A stretch of 64,000 nucleotides of DNA. It comes from Chaetoderma sp. LZ-2023a. Its lineage: Eukaryota > Mollusca > Caudofoveata > Chaetodermatida > Chaetodermatidae. Below the pieces are notes generated by a model. That model did not search any database, had not been told where the DNA came from, and saw only the letters and a program-made list of their open reading frames with translations. The DNA lies in NCBI GenBank assembly GCA_034401795.1, contig CM067373.1:89610996-89674995 (forward strand), written 5' to 3'. A program made the translations under genes and the position numbers. Positions 1 through 11,356 of the stretch are shown here, piece by piece (positions within the stretch are counted from its first letter, which is position 1; each line of letters starts with the position of its first letter).

Positions 1-406
1 GCCGAGTGAACGTTCTAGAGTATGGGTGAGAGGGCTGCCTGCTGTGGTGGAGAGATCCAATGCCGAGGTTACTAGACTAATCGGGAATAAGCCGGTAGAG
101 GCTATCAGACACTCTGCAGGTCACAGCTCTACCGGAGCGAACAAGGGAGAGGAGTGCCTACCACCTGATGCTCTGGTTCGGTACCTGTATAAGCCTGGTG
201 AGCTGGAAGGTGGTCAACGGTGTGCAACAGATCCTAACTGGTTGATAGATGTTCACAGCCTTGACAGGTATGTGGAGGCCGAGGGGCGGCCTACACTGTA
301 CTACCTGGCATGCCAGCATGGAGTGCCTAGGCGACCATGTGTCGTAGAAGAGCTTCAGTTAGTCCCTGATGACACACAGCTACCACCCCCTAGGGTGTTA
401 ACATGA
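1..406 (+). pseudogene. Integrase C-terminal fragment, Polinton type
   Basis: An open frame from about 26 to 406 (126 aa) resembles the tail of integrases carried by Polinton/adintovirus-like elements. Visible landmarks are a stretch beginning AVVERSNAEVTRLIG at about residues 6-20 and a small chromodomain/SH3-like tail with VRYLYKPGELEGG and PDDTQLPP near the end. The DDE catalytic core would lie left of the window, so activity cannot be judged. The frame ends about 50 bp inside the last open frame of the opposite polymerase, a convergent layout. The annotated ATG is internal; the true start is outside. Family assignment is from recalled similarity. Confidence 0.55.
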
Positions 407-3400
407 TACTCGATGGGCTCGGTATGGACCCCATCTGGCAGCACATGGCGCTTATCATAATAAGCAGAGAGTCTGAGTTTTTCCTGCATATACGTCACCA
501 TACCTTGGTTGCACATGCTAAGACCTGTCCATCCCACCTTATAGGGCGCTGTAGAACCTCTGCCTAGAGACCTCATTCTGCCGCTTTGACATTCCCTTAG
601 CCGAACACTTACTTGCAGCTGCGCTCACTACATAGTATCATTTGGAGCAGAGAGTGATGCCAAGAGAGCCTTCGAACTCGAGCTTGAACAGTCCCGGAGT
701 CCATCCAGACCATTTGTCCCAAGCTAGCCAGTCCCGCTTATGAACCTGGTACTCTGCTCGCATCTCAGGGCGTAGCGATCGAGGAAGTCATAGTAGAACT
801 CCAGCATTCACAGCTTCGTGAGCTCATAAACGGCTATCCCCACCTTGAAGGGCCTTCGAATTTGTGATTCTCGGCTTGCGATGACTCACCGATCTCCTCG
901 AGATTTTCGAACCATGCACTATGCAGGACCTTGTCTACCACACGTTCATCCTTCATGAAGCTGGTGTTGCTATGACGTTCTAGGGCCTCGATGAGCTTCC
1001 AGTAGGCACTGTTGATGGGGAGTTTGAAGAGATCTGCCAAGAGCGCTTTGCTCTTATCTACATCTCCCGAGTGGCGGGCCTCCGTAACATTCTCCACGAA
1101 CCACTCGATTGGACGCTTGGCCTCATAGTCTATGGTGCGGTATACAGCAGTGATCTCCAGGCCATGGGTTATATACCACTTGAGGGTCGGGGCATACAGC
1201 AGCCGCTTCTTGCCAGAGAGGGCACCGACCAGCTTCTGGGTGGTGGGCTGCTTCCTCCCTGTTCGCCCTAGATATGGCAGCATCTCAGACGAGATTGCCT
1301 CTACCGGGATCTCGTGGTTATAGAAGAGAGGAGGCATTTCCTCGAACTTTGCCCACAGCGCCTTGGGGACCTCTATATCCACCTCAGCAAACCCAAATCA
1401 GCTGTCTGCTAGGAGAGCCTCCTTAAAGCTAGCTACCCCACTGGCACCGGACCAATGGCGCACTTTCGCCCTACCACATGGCATCTCTTTGGCCATCGTT
1501 GACAGGTACAGAGCATTTGCGTCATAGATGAGTAGACGTTAGTAGACACGCTCACTCTGGCGGAATCGAGTCACACCGGTCTCATGGTATCTGGTGAGCA
1601 CGATGCTGGGACCGCCAACAACAGCACCCTTCAGCATGTCGTAGGCTTACTTGTCCGGTGAATAGAGGCTAACATCCGGCATGTGCTGAGCGGTTCCATG
1701 ACGGAGGTACTGCAGTGACACATCTGGGAGAGATACCGCGTCTTTGAAGATGTCTATTTCTCGTTCTGTATAGAACTCCCACATCCACTCTAGGCCTTCG
1801 ATGAATGAACTGACGTCCAGGTTGTTATAGTATTGCAGCCAGTCGGCGAATGTCAGCATTCCATGCTCGCTGAATGTCTGGTTACACTGTTTCCAATCTG
1901 TTCGCATCAAGAGGTAGCCACCCTTGAGCTTAGATGTCCATGCTGAGTAGTCAGGAAGCCCTGGATAGTTGAGCTTCTCATGTGTGTCAAACCATTCATA
2001 CAGGAGCCAGCTCTTCTGCTGTGTACACCCGTAAGCTTTGACCCATACCGTGTACAAGAGTCCTGGGCCGAGGTAGTTCAGCACATCGAGAAACCATAGC
2101 TCAGGTGTTATAAGGAACATGGTCTGACTAGCCTTCTTGGCGAATTTCACTGTAGCTGTACTGCCAGCCAGCTTACCCCAGTACAGTCACATGGTCAGAC
2201 CACTCATTGATCAGTCGCTGCTGTCACTTTGGGAGCTTGTCCAGGTCTGTCGGTATGTACTGTGCCCTAACCCTTGTCTGGTTTAGAGATGCTCGCCGTA
2301 AGATCACCAGCATGAACTCCCTGATCAGTTCTTTGGGGTCAGGATTGCAGAGGTGAGTGGGCTCACTCATGGCACCCTCTAAGGAGCAGCCAACTGACAC
2401 AGAGATAGGTTTGTGAGTACTCTCGATCATGAGAGTCTCCGTAAGATGAGTCTTGATACCATCTAGGAGTGCTTCGAAGTCGTAAACTAAGAAGTGTGGG
2501 CATGGGACACTCCGAACTCGTTTAGGGATGCTTGGGGTGCATTTTATACAGCACTCCCACTGTACCACAAGCGTGCATCCAAAGGCTCTCAGCTTCTCCT
2601 CTGTCAGGACTGTCTTGTGGCATCTTTGCTCGGCATCCTCACCTCGCTGGTGTTGTGGACACCCGTGCCAGTGACAGCCATGGAACAGGTAAACGGTGTT
2701 GGTGGTCGGATCATAACCATCTACAGGAGCATCCTCAATCCAACGTTCGCCACCGTGCCCACACTCTACATCGTGTATGTGTACGCCTCTGTTTCTCGAC
2801 TCATACTCGATCCAATGAGTAGCCGCTGAACTGGATGGTTGGGGCAGATAGAAGGCTTTCTCATACGCAGACTGTGGCACCTCAACCTTCTCGCCAGGAC
2901 ACACGATTTTTGTTTTGGCACGTGTACAGTGATCAGTGTGGTGTTGAAGACTGCATGCCTGTGTAACCTCTGCTGACAGTGACTGCGGACTAGTGTATGT
3001 GCCAGCTTGGCGATGTTCTTGATGTAGAAGGCATGGTGGTCCCACACTCCGATGGTCATAGTGTCACAGTAGTGAGCGCTTGCATGATCAAGTGCCATAT
3101 ACCCTCTTCTTTTGGTTCATACACGCAAATCCCGCTCTTGGCGAAGAACTCAACCTTGTCCAGCTGATCCAGCGAGGTCTTGTGGACATCAGGTACTGTC
3201 ACTGTCTTGCCTTAGAACTGTGTGGCAAGCTCTCGTGCAGGAGCTGTACTTCTATCAGCTCTCGTTCCTCAGTGGACTGCTAGACATCTCCAGAGACACA
3301 TGTTGTCCCTGTAGGTGTCGAGGTCAGTCATACTCTTCTTATGCCATAGCTAGTCTGGGAGGGGGCCTGTCCCAAGCAGAGGTTGGCGGTCGATGACAGC

Positions 3401-3725
3401 CCTGACCTCAACGTTGATTGATTGAACGAAAGCCCACTTGGTGTTAGGTCGATCGATATTGCCTGTGTCGAGGCGGGCTTGCTCTCTTGCTGCCACCCAG
3501 TCCTGAGCTGCTCCTATCGTGTTCAGCCACAGGCTCCCTGGAGCATTCTTGTGGAAGAGCATCATCCTATCGTCTTCCCGTATTCATTGCTCAGGGGTGT
3601 CGCTTCTGCCACTCATTGGCACTGACCTGTCCGATAATCTGGAGGAGGTCGGCTTTCTTGGCCTTAGAGTAGCCTCTAAGGCCGAATTGCTTTGCAATAG
3701 CGTGAATCTGTGCAACAGTACTCAT
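355..3725 (-). pseudogene. Protein-primed family-B DNA polymerase, broken
   Basis: Read on -, the pieces occur in order. A short N-terminal helix-extension-helix/SAP-like segment starts at the ATG at 3725. Then comes a piece at 3350-3565, then a piece at 2224-3045 with FHGCHWHGCPQH and the YDFEA exonuclease I motif. The palm-domain entry is at 1647-2150 (FLDVLNYL, EWFDTHEKL) and a later palm segment at 834-1382 (DIEVP, EMPPLF). The C-terminus is at 355-576 (LSAYYDKRHVLPDGVHTEP). This order matches organellar/viral-type DNA polymerase B. Stops and frameshifts separate the pieces. Between about 600 and 833 the thumb follows the palm directly and the DTD catalytic motif expected there is absent, so the enzyme is dead. 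Confidence 0.75.
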
Positions 3726-4848
3726 GGTGTATATCCCTGTGGATGCCTTCTCTAAATGAGCGTTCAGACCCTATTATGTGAGGCGATCAGTACCTGTAGA
3801 TGCCTGTCTGAGCGTTCAGACCTATTATGTGTGGTGCTCGCGATCAGTACCTGTGGGTGGTGTATATCCCTGTGGATGACTGTCTCTAAATGGGCGTTCA
3901 GACCCTATTATGTGTGGCGATCAGTACCTGTGAGTGGTGTATATCCCTGTGGATGCCTGTCTGGGCGTTCTGACCTATTATGTATGGTGCTGGCGATCAG
4001 TAACTGTGGGTGGTGTATATCCCTGTGGTTGTCTGTCTCTAAATGGCCATTCAGACCCTATTATGTGTGGCGATCAGTACCCGTGGGTGGTGTATATCCC
4101 TGTGGATGCATGTCCCTAAAGGGGCATTCAGACCCTATTATGTGTGGCAATCAGTACCTGTGGGTGGTGTATATCCCGGTGGATGCCTGTCTCTAAATGG
4201 GCATTCAGACCATATTATGTGTGGTGCTGGCGATTCGTACCTGTAGGTGGTGTATATCCCTGTGGGTGTCTGTCTCTAAATGGGCGTTCAGACCCTATTA
4301 TGTGTGGCGATCAGTACCTGTTGGTGGTGTATATCCTTGTGGATGCCTGTCTGGGCGTTCAGACCTATTATGTATGGTGCTGGCGATCAGTACCTGTGGG
4401 TGGTGTATATCCCAGTGGTTGTCTGTCTCTAAATGGGCATTCAGACCCTATTATGTGTGGCGATCAGTACCCATGGGTGGTGTATATCCCTGTGGATGCC
4501 TGGCTCTAAATGGGTGTTCAGACCCTATTATGAGTGGCGATCAGTACCTGTGGGTGGTGCATATCGCTGTGGATGCCTGTCTCTAAAGGGGCGTTCAGAC
4601 CCTATTATGTGTGGCGATCAGTACCTGTGGGTGGTGTATATCCCTGTGGATGCCTGTCTCTAAATGGGCGTTCAGACCCTATTATGTGTGGTGCTGGTGA
4701 TCAGTACCTGTAGGTGGTATATATCACTGTAGATGCCTGTCTCTAAATGGGCGTTCAGACCCTATTATGTGTGGTGCTGGCGATCAGTACCTGTGGGTAG
4801 TGTATATCCCTGTGGATGCCTGTCTCTAAATGGCCGTTCAGACCTGTT
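3726..4848. repeat. Minisatellite, 77- and 84-bp units with higher-order period
   Basis: About 14-15 tandem units share GTGTATATCCCTGTGGATGC, a CTGTCTCTAAATGGGCGTTC block, AGACCCTATTATGTGTGG and GATCAGTACCTGTGGGTG. Unit length varies through two indels: a GTGCTGG insertion before GCGATCAG, and loss of TCTCTAAAT. One variant pair (the short CTGTCTGGGCGTTC form followed by a CCCTGTGGTTG form) recurs about 390 bp apart, near 3961 and 4351, showing that blocks of five units were copied together. A diverged unit lies at about 5070-5115 beyond the GA tract. Long open frames here are only a by-product of the repeat. Confidence 0.9.
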
Positions 4849-4932
4849 CAGATGTGTGTGTGGTTGATCACAAGGCGGTGCCCGATGCGACTCTGGCAAG
4901 GAGACTACATGTTTGTCTGAGCCTACACAGAC

Positions 4933-4933
<1 letters not shown>

Positions 4934-5002
<69 letters not shown>

Positions 5003-5036
5003 GAGGGACAGGGAGAGAGAGAGAGAGAGAAAGAGA
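4934..5036. repeat. (GA)n microsatellite
   Basis: About 100 bp of GA dinucleotides, pure for the first 55 bp and then interrupted by GG and CA steps. It separates the minisatellite from its stray last unit. Open frames through it encode only Arg-Glu or Ser-Leu repeats and are not genes. Confidence 0.97.
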
Positions 5037-5220
5037 GTCCGGCCCTTCTGGTGTGGGTAATCACGATCAGTGGTGTATATCATTGTGGAGGCTTCTCTCT
5101 AAATGGGCGTTCAGCCGCTGGTAGCAGTAGTGTTGAGATGATCCTACCTCCCTGGCAGCCGTTCGATGATCCGTGGTGGCCCTCGTCTCAACAACCTATG
5201 CCCCATGGATTGAGAGGGCA

Positions 5221-5303
5221 GTGGGGGCTCATTTGTCTAAATGGAAATCTACTTGAGGGAGGTGGGGGCTCATTTGGCTAAATGGAAATCCAGTTGAGGG
5301 AGG
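5221..5303. repeat. Two tandem 41-bp direct repeats
   Basis: The unit GGTGGGGGCTCATTTG(T/G)CTA followed by AATGGAAATC and a GTTGAGGGAG-type end occurs twice in a row with about three differences. It lies inside a frame that reads through from the last minisatellite unit. Function unknown. Confidence 0.75.
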
Positions 5304-5612
5304 TGGTATCATTTTACTACCGACACTACTACTACCTTTTTCCTACCAAGCCGGGAGTCCGGTGAACAATCAACTAATGCTGAGGATGATAACGAGATAC
5401 CTACTCGCCCTCTCCCTCCTCTGTGTGGGTCTACTAAATCTGGGAAGTCGTATCTGAAGACTTTCTCATTTGTGTTGTCCAAGGGAAGGGACGGAAAAGT
5501 TGTTCTGCCGACCTCTTCCCACTCCCACCCACTTCATGCTATTCCCTCATTGAGTTACCACAAGCGGAAGCTGAGGCTGCCCCGGGCAATGCTTCTTGTT
5601 GGGTTGAACATG
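5298..5612 (+). other. Unrecognised open frame without start codon
   Basis: There are 105 codons between an upstream TGA at 5295 and a TAG at 5613, with no ATG until the last residues. The predicted peptide is Thr-rich, then acidic (NAEDDNEIP), then basic and mixed (KSYLKTFSFVLSKGRDGK). The composition is protein-like rather than repeat-like, and the position next to the polymerase remnant suggests a decayed element gene or an exon. I do not recognise the family. Confidence 0.25.
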
Positions 5613-5615
5613 TAG

Positions 5616-6370
5616 TGAATAGCATGGAAGTGAAGAGGCCGGATGCTATGATGAAGCACCATCAAAACTTCGACAGTATTATATCAGGGAGAATTTCAAA
5701 TATTCTCTTACCTACATATTCCCGCACAAGATCAACACGGGCTGGAAGACACTTATTACAGACAAACCAAAAACGCATGTATAAAATCACACTCTTACAG
5801 GGACGCTGTTTCGAGGAACAGATTTTAAAACATATCTTTCCATCTTCCGCATTAACAACAAATAATCAGAAATATCAATACTCTGCCATTACGTAAATAT
5901 TGCCTAAGTTTCCGATCAACAACGTGCTTTCACAACAAGAAACCATGTGACTTTCACTTCTATGTCCAGTAAATTGGATCAAAGGCTTTAAACACAAGAG
6001 CCGCCCTAAACGCGCATCTACCACAGCGTGGTGGAAGAGGCGAGAGGGGTGGGTCAGGGAAATTGCCGCCGACGTCAAATCGCTTTCCCACACCCCATCA
6101 GGCTCTCCAGCCTCAAATTAAAACAGGCAAGTTTATAAGCATCCAATCTGAAAAACCACTTCACGCTAATTAAAAGGTGAGCTTCCATGGGAAGAAGCAG
6201 TTCCGAGTTTTTACGTTGATCGGAGACTTGTTTTTCCTTTGAGTGGAGAGACGAAAGTGACACACCATCCTTCTTATATTTATAATCACTCCCTTTACAC
6301 GGGAGGAATATTTCGTCTGACTTCGGGTTTAAATAAATCTAAACTTTCCTTATAGGGCGTGACCGAATCA
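5616..6370. other. Unassigned stretch, no gene recognised
   Basis: Short open frames only (93 aa or less), with no domain I can name and no repeat structure. It is the upstream flank of the promoter-like block that follows. Confidence 0.4.
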
Positions 6371-6430
6371 CCCTAGAACTTTCGGGTGTGTTCATCCGCC
6401 CTCCTGTGACGTCACCAAAAAGTATAAAAG
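6371..6430 (+). promoter_or_regulatory. Promoter: HSE half, CRE and TATA box
   Basis: TATAAAAG lies at 6423-6430. A perfect CRE, TGACGTCA, lies at 6406-6413, 17 bp upstream (start to start). Near 6374, AGAAC-TTTCG forms two inverted nGAAn units of a heat-shock element. A start site about 30 bp past the TATA box would fall near 6455, before the ATG at 6479, which opens only a 33-codon frame. The first long frame starts at 6645. The same architecture recurs at 8866-8888. Confidence 0.6.
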
Positions 6431-6644
6431 GAGGAGATCGCGCACTGAAACTTCGTCTTTTCCGTCAAATTTGACACTATGGAAGAACAAGCATTAGGCT
6501 GCTTTCGTGTCGCAAACCAAATTCTGCTGTTTTCTTATTTATTTATCACTTCTATTAATATTATTTGGCCAGGAAAAGTATGACGAGTTGGGAAAAATAG
6601 CTTAGGTTAGGTAGTCCGCACCGTTATCGATATGCAGAAATAAG

Positions 6645-7427
6645 ATGTCACTTGCCGAGAGCCTTACCTTGTCCAACAGTTTGGAGGAGTTGGCGCCAGC
6701 TCATTCCGGAAAGAAGTGTCCATGTATAGCGTTACAGCTCAATGGACAGCTGTGTAAGCACGCGTTTTCCCACAATTCGGACTTGACGGTTCATATCAAT
6801 CGTGATCATCTTTTTCAACGTGCATTCTGTATGGACTGCATGTACCTTTATACAGCTACATGTTACAGTGTGACGCACGCATTGACGGATAAGCATCGTG
6901 TGCTAGTAGTAATATTACAGCCTGGTGAACAAAGTGAGGACATTGAAGTGCTAGCCGCTCGTTTTGAAACTAGACTTCCACTTAATGTGCTTCCTACAGG
7001 AAAGATGGTCAAAACCAAGCATATGAAACGGCGACAACCAGACTTTCCACATTACAGACCAGCAACAGCAGCCGCCGCATCCACCACACGACATGCACTA
7101 AGCCATTATGGAACATCAGCCAACATCACGACGGAGTCACCAGTATGACCAGCATCGGCAGCAACTGCAGTAACGGTACCAGCATCGCCTGCAGTTTCCA
7201 CTCCGGCAGCACCCGCAGCAACTTCACCGTCCGCATCACGCACGACATCAGCCTCTGCATCTGCATCCGTAATCGGCCGACCAATTTCTGTGGTTATTTC
7301 AACACCGGTGACTGTATCCGAACAGGGGTTACAGGATGTTTCAGACAGATCTATATCTCCTTGTAGTATTATCATCGACGAGGAGATTCACCTTACAGAA
7401 GCAGCACTAACCACCACCGCATCATGA
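6645..7427 (+). pseudogene. Zinc-finger-like reading frame with one internal UGA
   Basis: Codons 1-167 form an open frame with Cys and His in finger-like spacing. FCMDC is followed by two His 11 and 17 residues after the second Cys (C-x2-C-x11-H-x5-H). Before it lies a Cys-rich stretch ending SDLTVHINRDH. A basic patch (KTKHMKRRQ) and an Ala/Thr-rich segment follow. The frame meets TGA at 7146-7148 and then stays open in the same phase for another 92 codons, rich in Ala, Ser, Pro and Thr, to TGA at 7425. The stop is followed by C, the leaky UGA-C context, so this is either a one-base pseudogene or a readthrough candidate. It sits downstream of a TATA promoter and upstream of an AATAAA, so a single-exon unit is plausible. 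I do not recognise the family. Confidence 0.4.
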
Positions 7428-7735
7428 AGCAGCATCACATCACACCCATGCAGCAGCACTCCTACGGAGCCAGCAGTTTGTAAAGTAACTACACTGGATC
7501 ATCCCTACGCTGGAAAGAAATGCATCGCACACTCAATGGAAATCCATGCAGTACCAAGGACGACTGCCAGTAAACTTCTGAAGTCCACCAAAATCCGGAA
7601 CTTATCTGCCAGCACCGCATCAGCATTTGCATTAGCATCCGCATCAGCATATGCAAAAGCATCATCATTTCAGTGACCGCTCATTCAATTTACAGCACTC
7701 AGTCCACCAGGAGCACGAACTACAACCACGACTTC

Positions 7736-7792
<57 letters not shown>

Positions 7793-7797
7793 AATAA
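7736..7797. repeat. (CAA)n microsatellite ending in AAT steps
   Basis: About 20 CAA/AAC units followed by AATAATAAT. Read on +, it gives a poly-Asn run that is not evidence of a gene. Confidence 0.95.
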
Positions 7798-8101
7798 TGT
7801 CCGCAGTCTCCACATCACCACTAGTTCGCACATCACCAGTCATCATCTCTGCCACTCTGATATTTTTCTTATTATTTTAGTTCCCACGTCAGTACGACGG
7901 GGCAGATTGTGGGTTAGCTGAAGCTACCTGTGCGGATCCGCACTAACGGGCTGCATTATATTAATCAGTATACACTTAGTGCATCGCTTTATGCACTTGT
8001 AAATTAGCATATTCAGTGATACTCTTTTCGGGTATAGTTATGTGATTAATATATATTTACATTATATATAAACTGTATTGTAATTATGGTACATTGGAGC
8101 T

Positions 8102-8150
8102 TGGGTGTTCTCTGCAGAAAAATGATTATCCGCATCCGAGAGAACACCCA
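8102..8150 (+). other. 12-bp perfect stem with 25-nt loop
   Basis: TGGGTGTTCTCT at 8102-8113 pairs exactly with AGAGAACACCCA at 8139-8150. It lies 36 bp before an AATAAA, so it could be a structured 3' UTR element of the transcript predicted from 6450. It does not match the histone stem-loop consensus. Confidence 0.45.
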
Positions 8151-8185
8151 TGTGAGCTATTGTTTAGGTCATCAGTGATCTAAAT

Positions 8186-8191
8186 AATAAA
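8186..8191 (+). terminator. AATAAA polyadenylation signal
   Basis: AATAAA lies 18 bp before an A-rich run (8209-8236, mostly A with a few G). This is either genomic A-richness downstream of a cleavage site or the tail of a retroposed copy. It fits as the end of the unit started by the TATA box at 6423. Confidence 0.4.
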
Positions 8192-8648
8192 AGTATGCAT
8201 GCGCCGAGAAAAAAAAAGAAGAAAAAAAAAGAAAAGACCTGGAAAAATAATTCCAGGTCAAAAATTAAAATCAATGGCATGCCTTCCTCTCAAACTCTCT
8301 ATGTGCTCTTTCTTATGAACACGCATCTTTTGCGTCATGTTCCTCTCGGCTACGCGCCTACTCAGCAAGGCTGGGTATGGAACGGCCACTCCGGATTCGC
8401 TCCAAGCACATCCCCTGTGTAGCATAGTCCATGTACATAATCCCTATAAGAGAGGTTTTCGCTAAAATCGGCTGCGTCCGATAAAATGCGTGGTGCGCAT
8501 GCGCTCACATCAGAGCTTCCCTGACAACACGTCACAGAATTGGGAGCGAGTGCATGCCTGTAGTGTACCGAGTTGGTACGCATAAAAACCTTTAATTAAG
8601 CCGTTCCAATTGTTCTTGGTAGCGATCAGGACTGGAATACAACGAGCT

Positions 8649-8888
8649 TTCTAGAACTGTTAACCATTTTAAAATGGGCCCAGAAATGGCTGAATTATTC
8701 GCGAAAATCCCCTTACATTTTCTTCAAAATATTGCTTTAGACGTCGTAATCGCGTGTATGCATAAATAGATCCAGAATATTCTAGAACGTGGTAACTACG
8801 TCACTGATCTAGTTGCACGCTGATTGGCTATTGCTCGGCCACTGATTGGTTGAGGCATCTGCCTCTGACGTCACGAGTAGTATAAAAG
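8649..8888 (+). promoter_or_regulatory. Promoter: HSEs, CCAAT boxes, CRE and TATA
   Basis: TATAAAAG is at 8881-8888. CRE TGACGTCA is at 8866-8873, 15 bp upstream. Two inverted CCAAT boxes (GATTGG) lie at about 8822 and 8844. A perfect three-unit heat-shock element, AGAAT-ATTCT-AGAAC, lies near 8775, and a partial one, TTCTAGAAC, near 8650. This resembles stress-inducible animal promoters. The downstream 67-codon frame at 8846-9049 starts upstream of the TATA box and is not a credible product. The transcript it would drive was not identified. Confidence 0.55.
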
Positions 8889-9049
8889 GGGTACAAAATC
8901 GAGAATCAGGAGCATCGTCAGCGTGGAGACCAACCCGTCTGGAGGACTGGCTGGAAGTGCGGGACTTGACGAGTGAACCGGAACACCGACGGAAGACACA
9001 CAACATCACCGCGGTTCCAAACAGCTTTCAGCTCACCCACACTGGATAG

Positions 9050-10540
9050 TAGTTCTCGGACTTTCCGTGCTACGGAATTTTGGATGCGTAGCATCGCAAT
9101 TTATCATTTTTTTATTACTGTGAATAATATCCTTGTTTACTGTGGGTGCTTTCAACTAGCCGCACCATCTAGGTTTATCAATCTGTGATACTTAGTTACT
9201 TAATTTAATTATAATCTACTTATTGCATTGGTTAGTTGTATATGGCAGGTAGCCAACCAGTTAATATGTTTTGTTTAGTTGTAGAAAACCTTGGACAGCA
9301 GGAAATACTATGCAGCAACATTTATATCCGCATCACTTATTCCTGCCATCATCAATTTTACACTGAGGTCGCTGACCGTGCTCTAATTGTTTGAGCCTGG
9401 CATGTTACCGACTAACCTTATTATTCAGCTCGATAGGATAGGTTAAAGTGGTTAGGGACAATTTCTTTGTTTAGAGATATATAGTGTACGCCTCTTTTCC
9501 GGTTGTTGCGGTAATGTAGTCCCGCACTCCGGCAAGGTTGTGTAAAATTGGCCAATTACCTATAAGGCCTCACATATATTAAGTTATTGTCTCTTTCCAC
9601 GATCCACCAGCCGTATGGCTTTCTAATTGTCTGGATTCCCCATCAGCACGTTAATGAGATCCGACCCTGGGAAACTATCAGAGGTTTCCGAGCGGTGATG
9701 GTTAAAGTGCTGATTTACATACACCCCCCCCCCCCCCTATCTTCGGATACTTGCTAGCTAGATAACCCTGTCAATGAAGGAAGCAATGCGAAAACATATA
9801 GTTAAAAATGTGAGCTAGTTAGTTTATTTACCGGCCCGCAGTGCATATTTGGTCATATTGGAACTTAGCCCTAACGACATGTCAACTGTTAGATTCGTAG
9901 CATGTGGTGATGGATGAGATGCGGATCTCCATCCAACTCATTGCAGCGCCTGGTTGAGATCTTGGAATTCACCACAACCTCACTGGAAGGATGCACGTGA
10001 TAGATATTCACCTCTCCATCCCCACCATAATGACATGTTAGTAATCAAACTTGCTTGTGTAAAATGTAGCCATTGTCCAGGTGATGTTTTATGTGGTTGC
10101 AGAGCAAGGTAGCCGGATTTTCATCGGATTCGGATGCATTGTGTCGTAACATGTACGCATGCTGTCCTTGGAGGTAGATGTTATTCCAAAGCGACCTACG
10201 GGAAGCTGAACATCTGTGCCCATCAGACAACTGTATCTAAAGATAGGTAGGAATCCCTGCCACTTGCGGCCAAAGCTAGTTTCCATTTCTACCAACTAAT
10301 TGGTAGGTTAGACCGTAGCATAAGGCCCACAGGAATACAGCGCCATCTACCAATACAGTATCTTTGAAACTACATAAGACGGTGACCTAGGAATTCTACA
10401 GAAATCGCTCGTCCCATCTTCAGGTAAACCAGTGTGCAACACATTAACAGTAGCTTCACTAGGATTTTCAGCACTTAGCATTTTCTGTTGAACAAAGGAG
10501 TGGCCCTTTTTGTCAGCTCTTTTCCTCTCGCAACAACAGT
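9050..10540. other. Unassigned stretch with a C14 tract
   Basis: No coding frame above 70 aa and no known element ends. It contains a run of 14 C at 9724-9737. Just upstream, at about 9687-9715, a short segment (GAGCGGT...AAAGTGCTGATTTA) faintly resembles the 5' half of a tRNA and could be a SINE relic. Confidence 0.3.
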
Positions 10541-10861
<321 letters not shown>

Positions 10862-11356
10862 AGGGGTATATTAGCTACTTAATGACTTCGTTGCGGATGC
10901 TTCTCTTGCGGGGATACCTCTGCGGATTCAAGGACCTGTGTGGTACCTCCCATGACACCACATAGAAAGAACACCAGTTGGCGCTATATTGTGTATTATT
11001 GTGTGCTCATTTACTGTCAAGCAATATCTTGTTTGTGTAGTATGTATTAGCATTTCTACTGTTTTAATTACAAATTGTTCCATAACTCTAAATTAGTGTG
11101 GATAGACATACCGGTGACACTAATAGTAGGGATGACACCGTGTGGTTCAATCTTGGCGGCAATGGTCGCACGGCCCCACTGGAACATCAGTGTTCCACCG
11201 GCTCCAGAAGCTAGTCTTTGTCTTTCTTGGAGAGATGTCATACGGGATCCGCAACCCTGAGATCCGCAGCTAACCAGCCATCCCGGTCATCGTGCACTTG
11301 TGGTGCAATGGACGGAAATCTACTAGCAGACCAGTACATACCCCCACGAGCTATAG

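Larger units (their letters stand above)
1..5110. mobile_element. Polinton/adintovirus-like element remnant
   Basis: Two hallmark genes of self-synthesising Polinton-type elements lie tail to tail: the end of a retroviral-type integrase on + and a family-B DNA polymerase on -. Both are broken. The polymerase start codon abuts a minisatellite that could belong to the element's terminal region, and one more diverged minisatellite unit lies at about 5070-5115, so I place the right edge there. The left side is cut by the window. No capsid, packaging ATPase or protease gene was recognised. This is an old, inactive remnant. Confidence 0.6.

Noticed and set aside
1071..1323. Plus-strand frames opposite the polymerase remnant
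   Set aside because: Antisense shadows of the minus-strand polymerase.
3756..4663. Overlapping 60-146 aa frames over the minisatellite
   Set aside because: The unit lacks stops in several frames; protein repeats mirror the DNA repeat and shift frame between units.
3726..4848. CRISPR-like array
   Set aside because: Units are contiguous and there are no unique spacers between repeats; eukaryotic context.
4765..5083. Ser-Leu and Arg-Glu rich frames
   Set aside because: Translations of the (GA)n tract.
8362..9188. Short frames around the second promoter as its product
   Set aside because: They start upstream of the TATA box or are under 75 codons with no homologue or splice support.
9687..9715. 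tRNA 5' half (GAGCGGT...GCTGATTTA)
   Set aside because: No anticodon arm, T arm or box B follows; the sequence runs into a C14 tract. At best a SINE relic.
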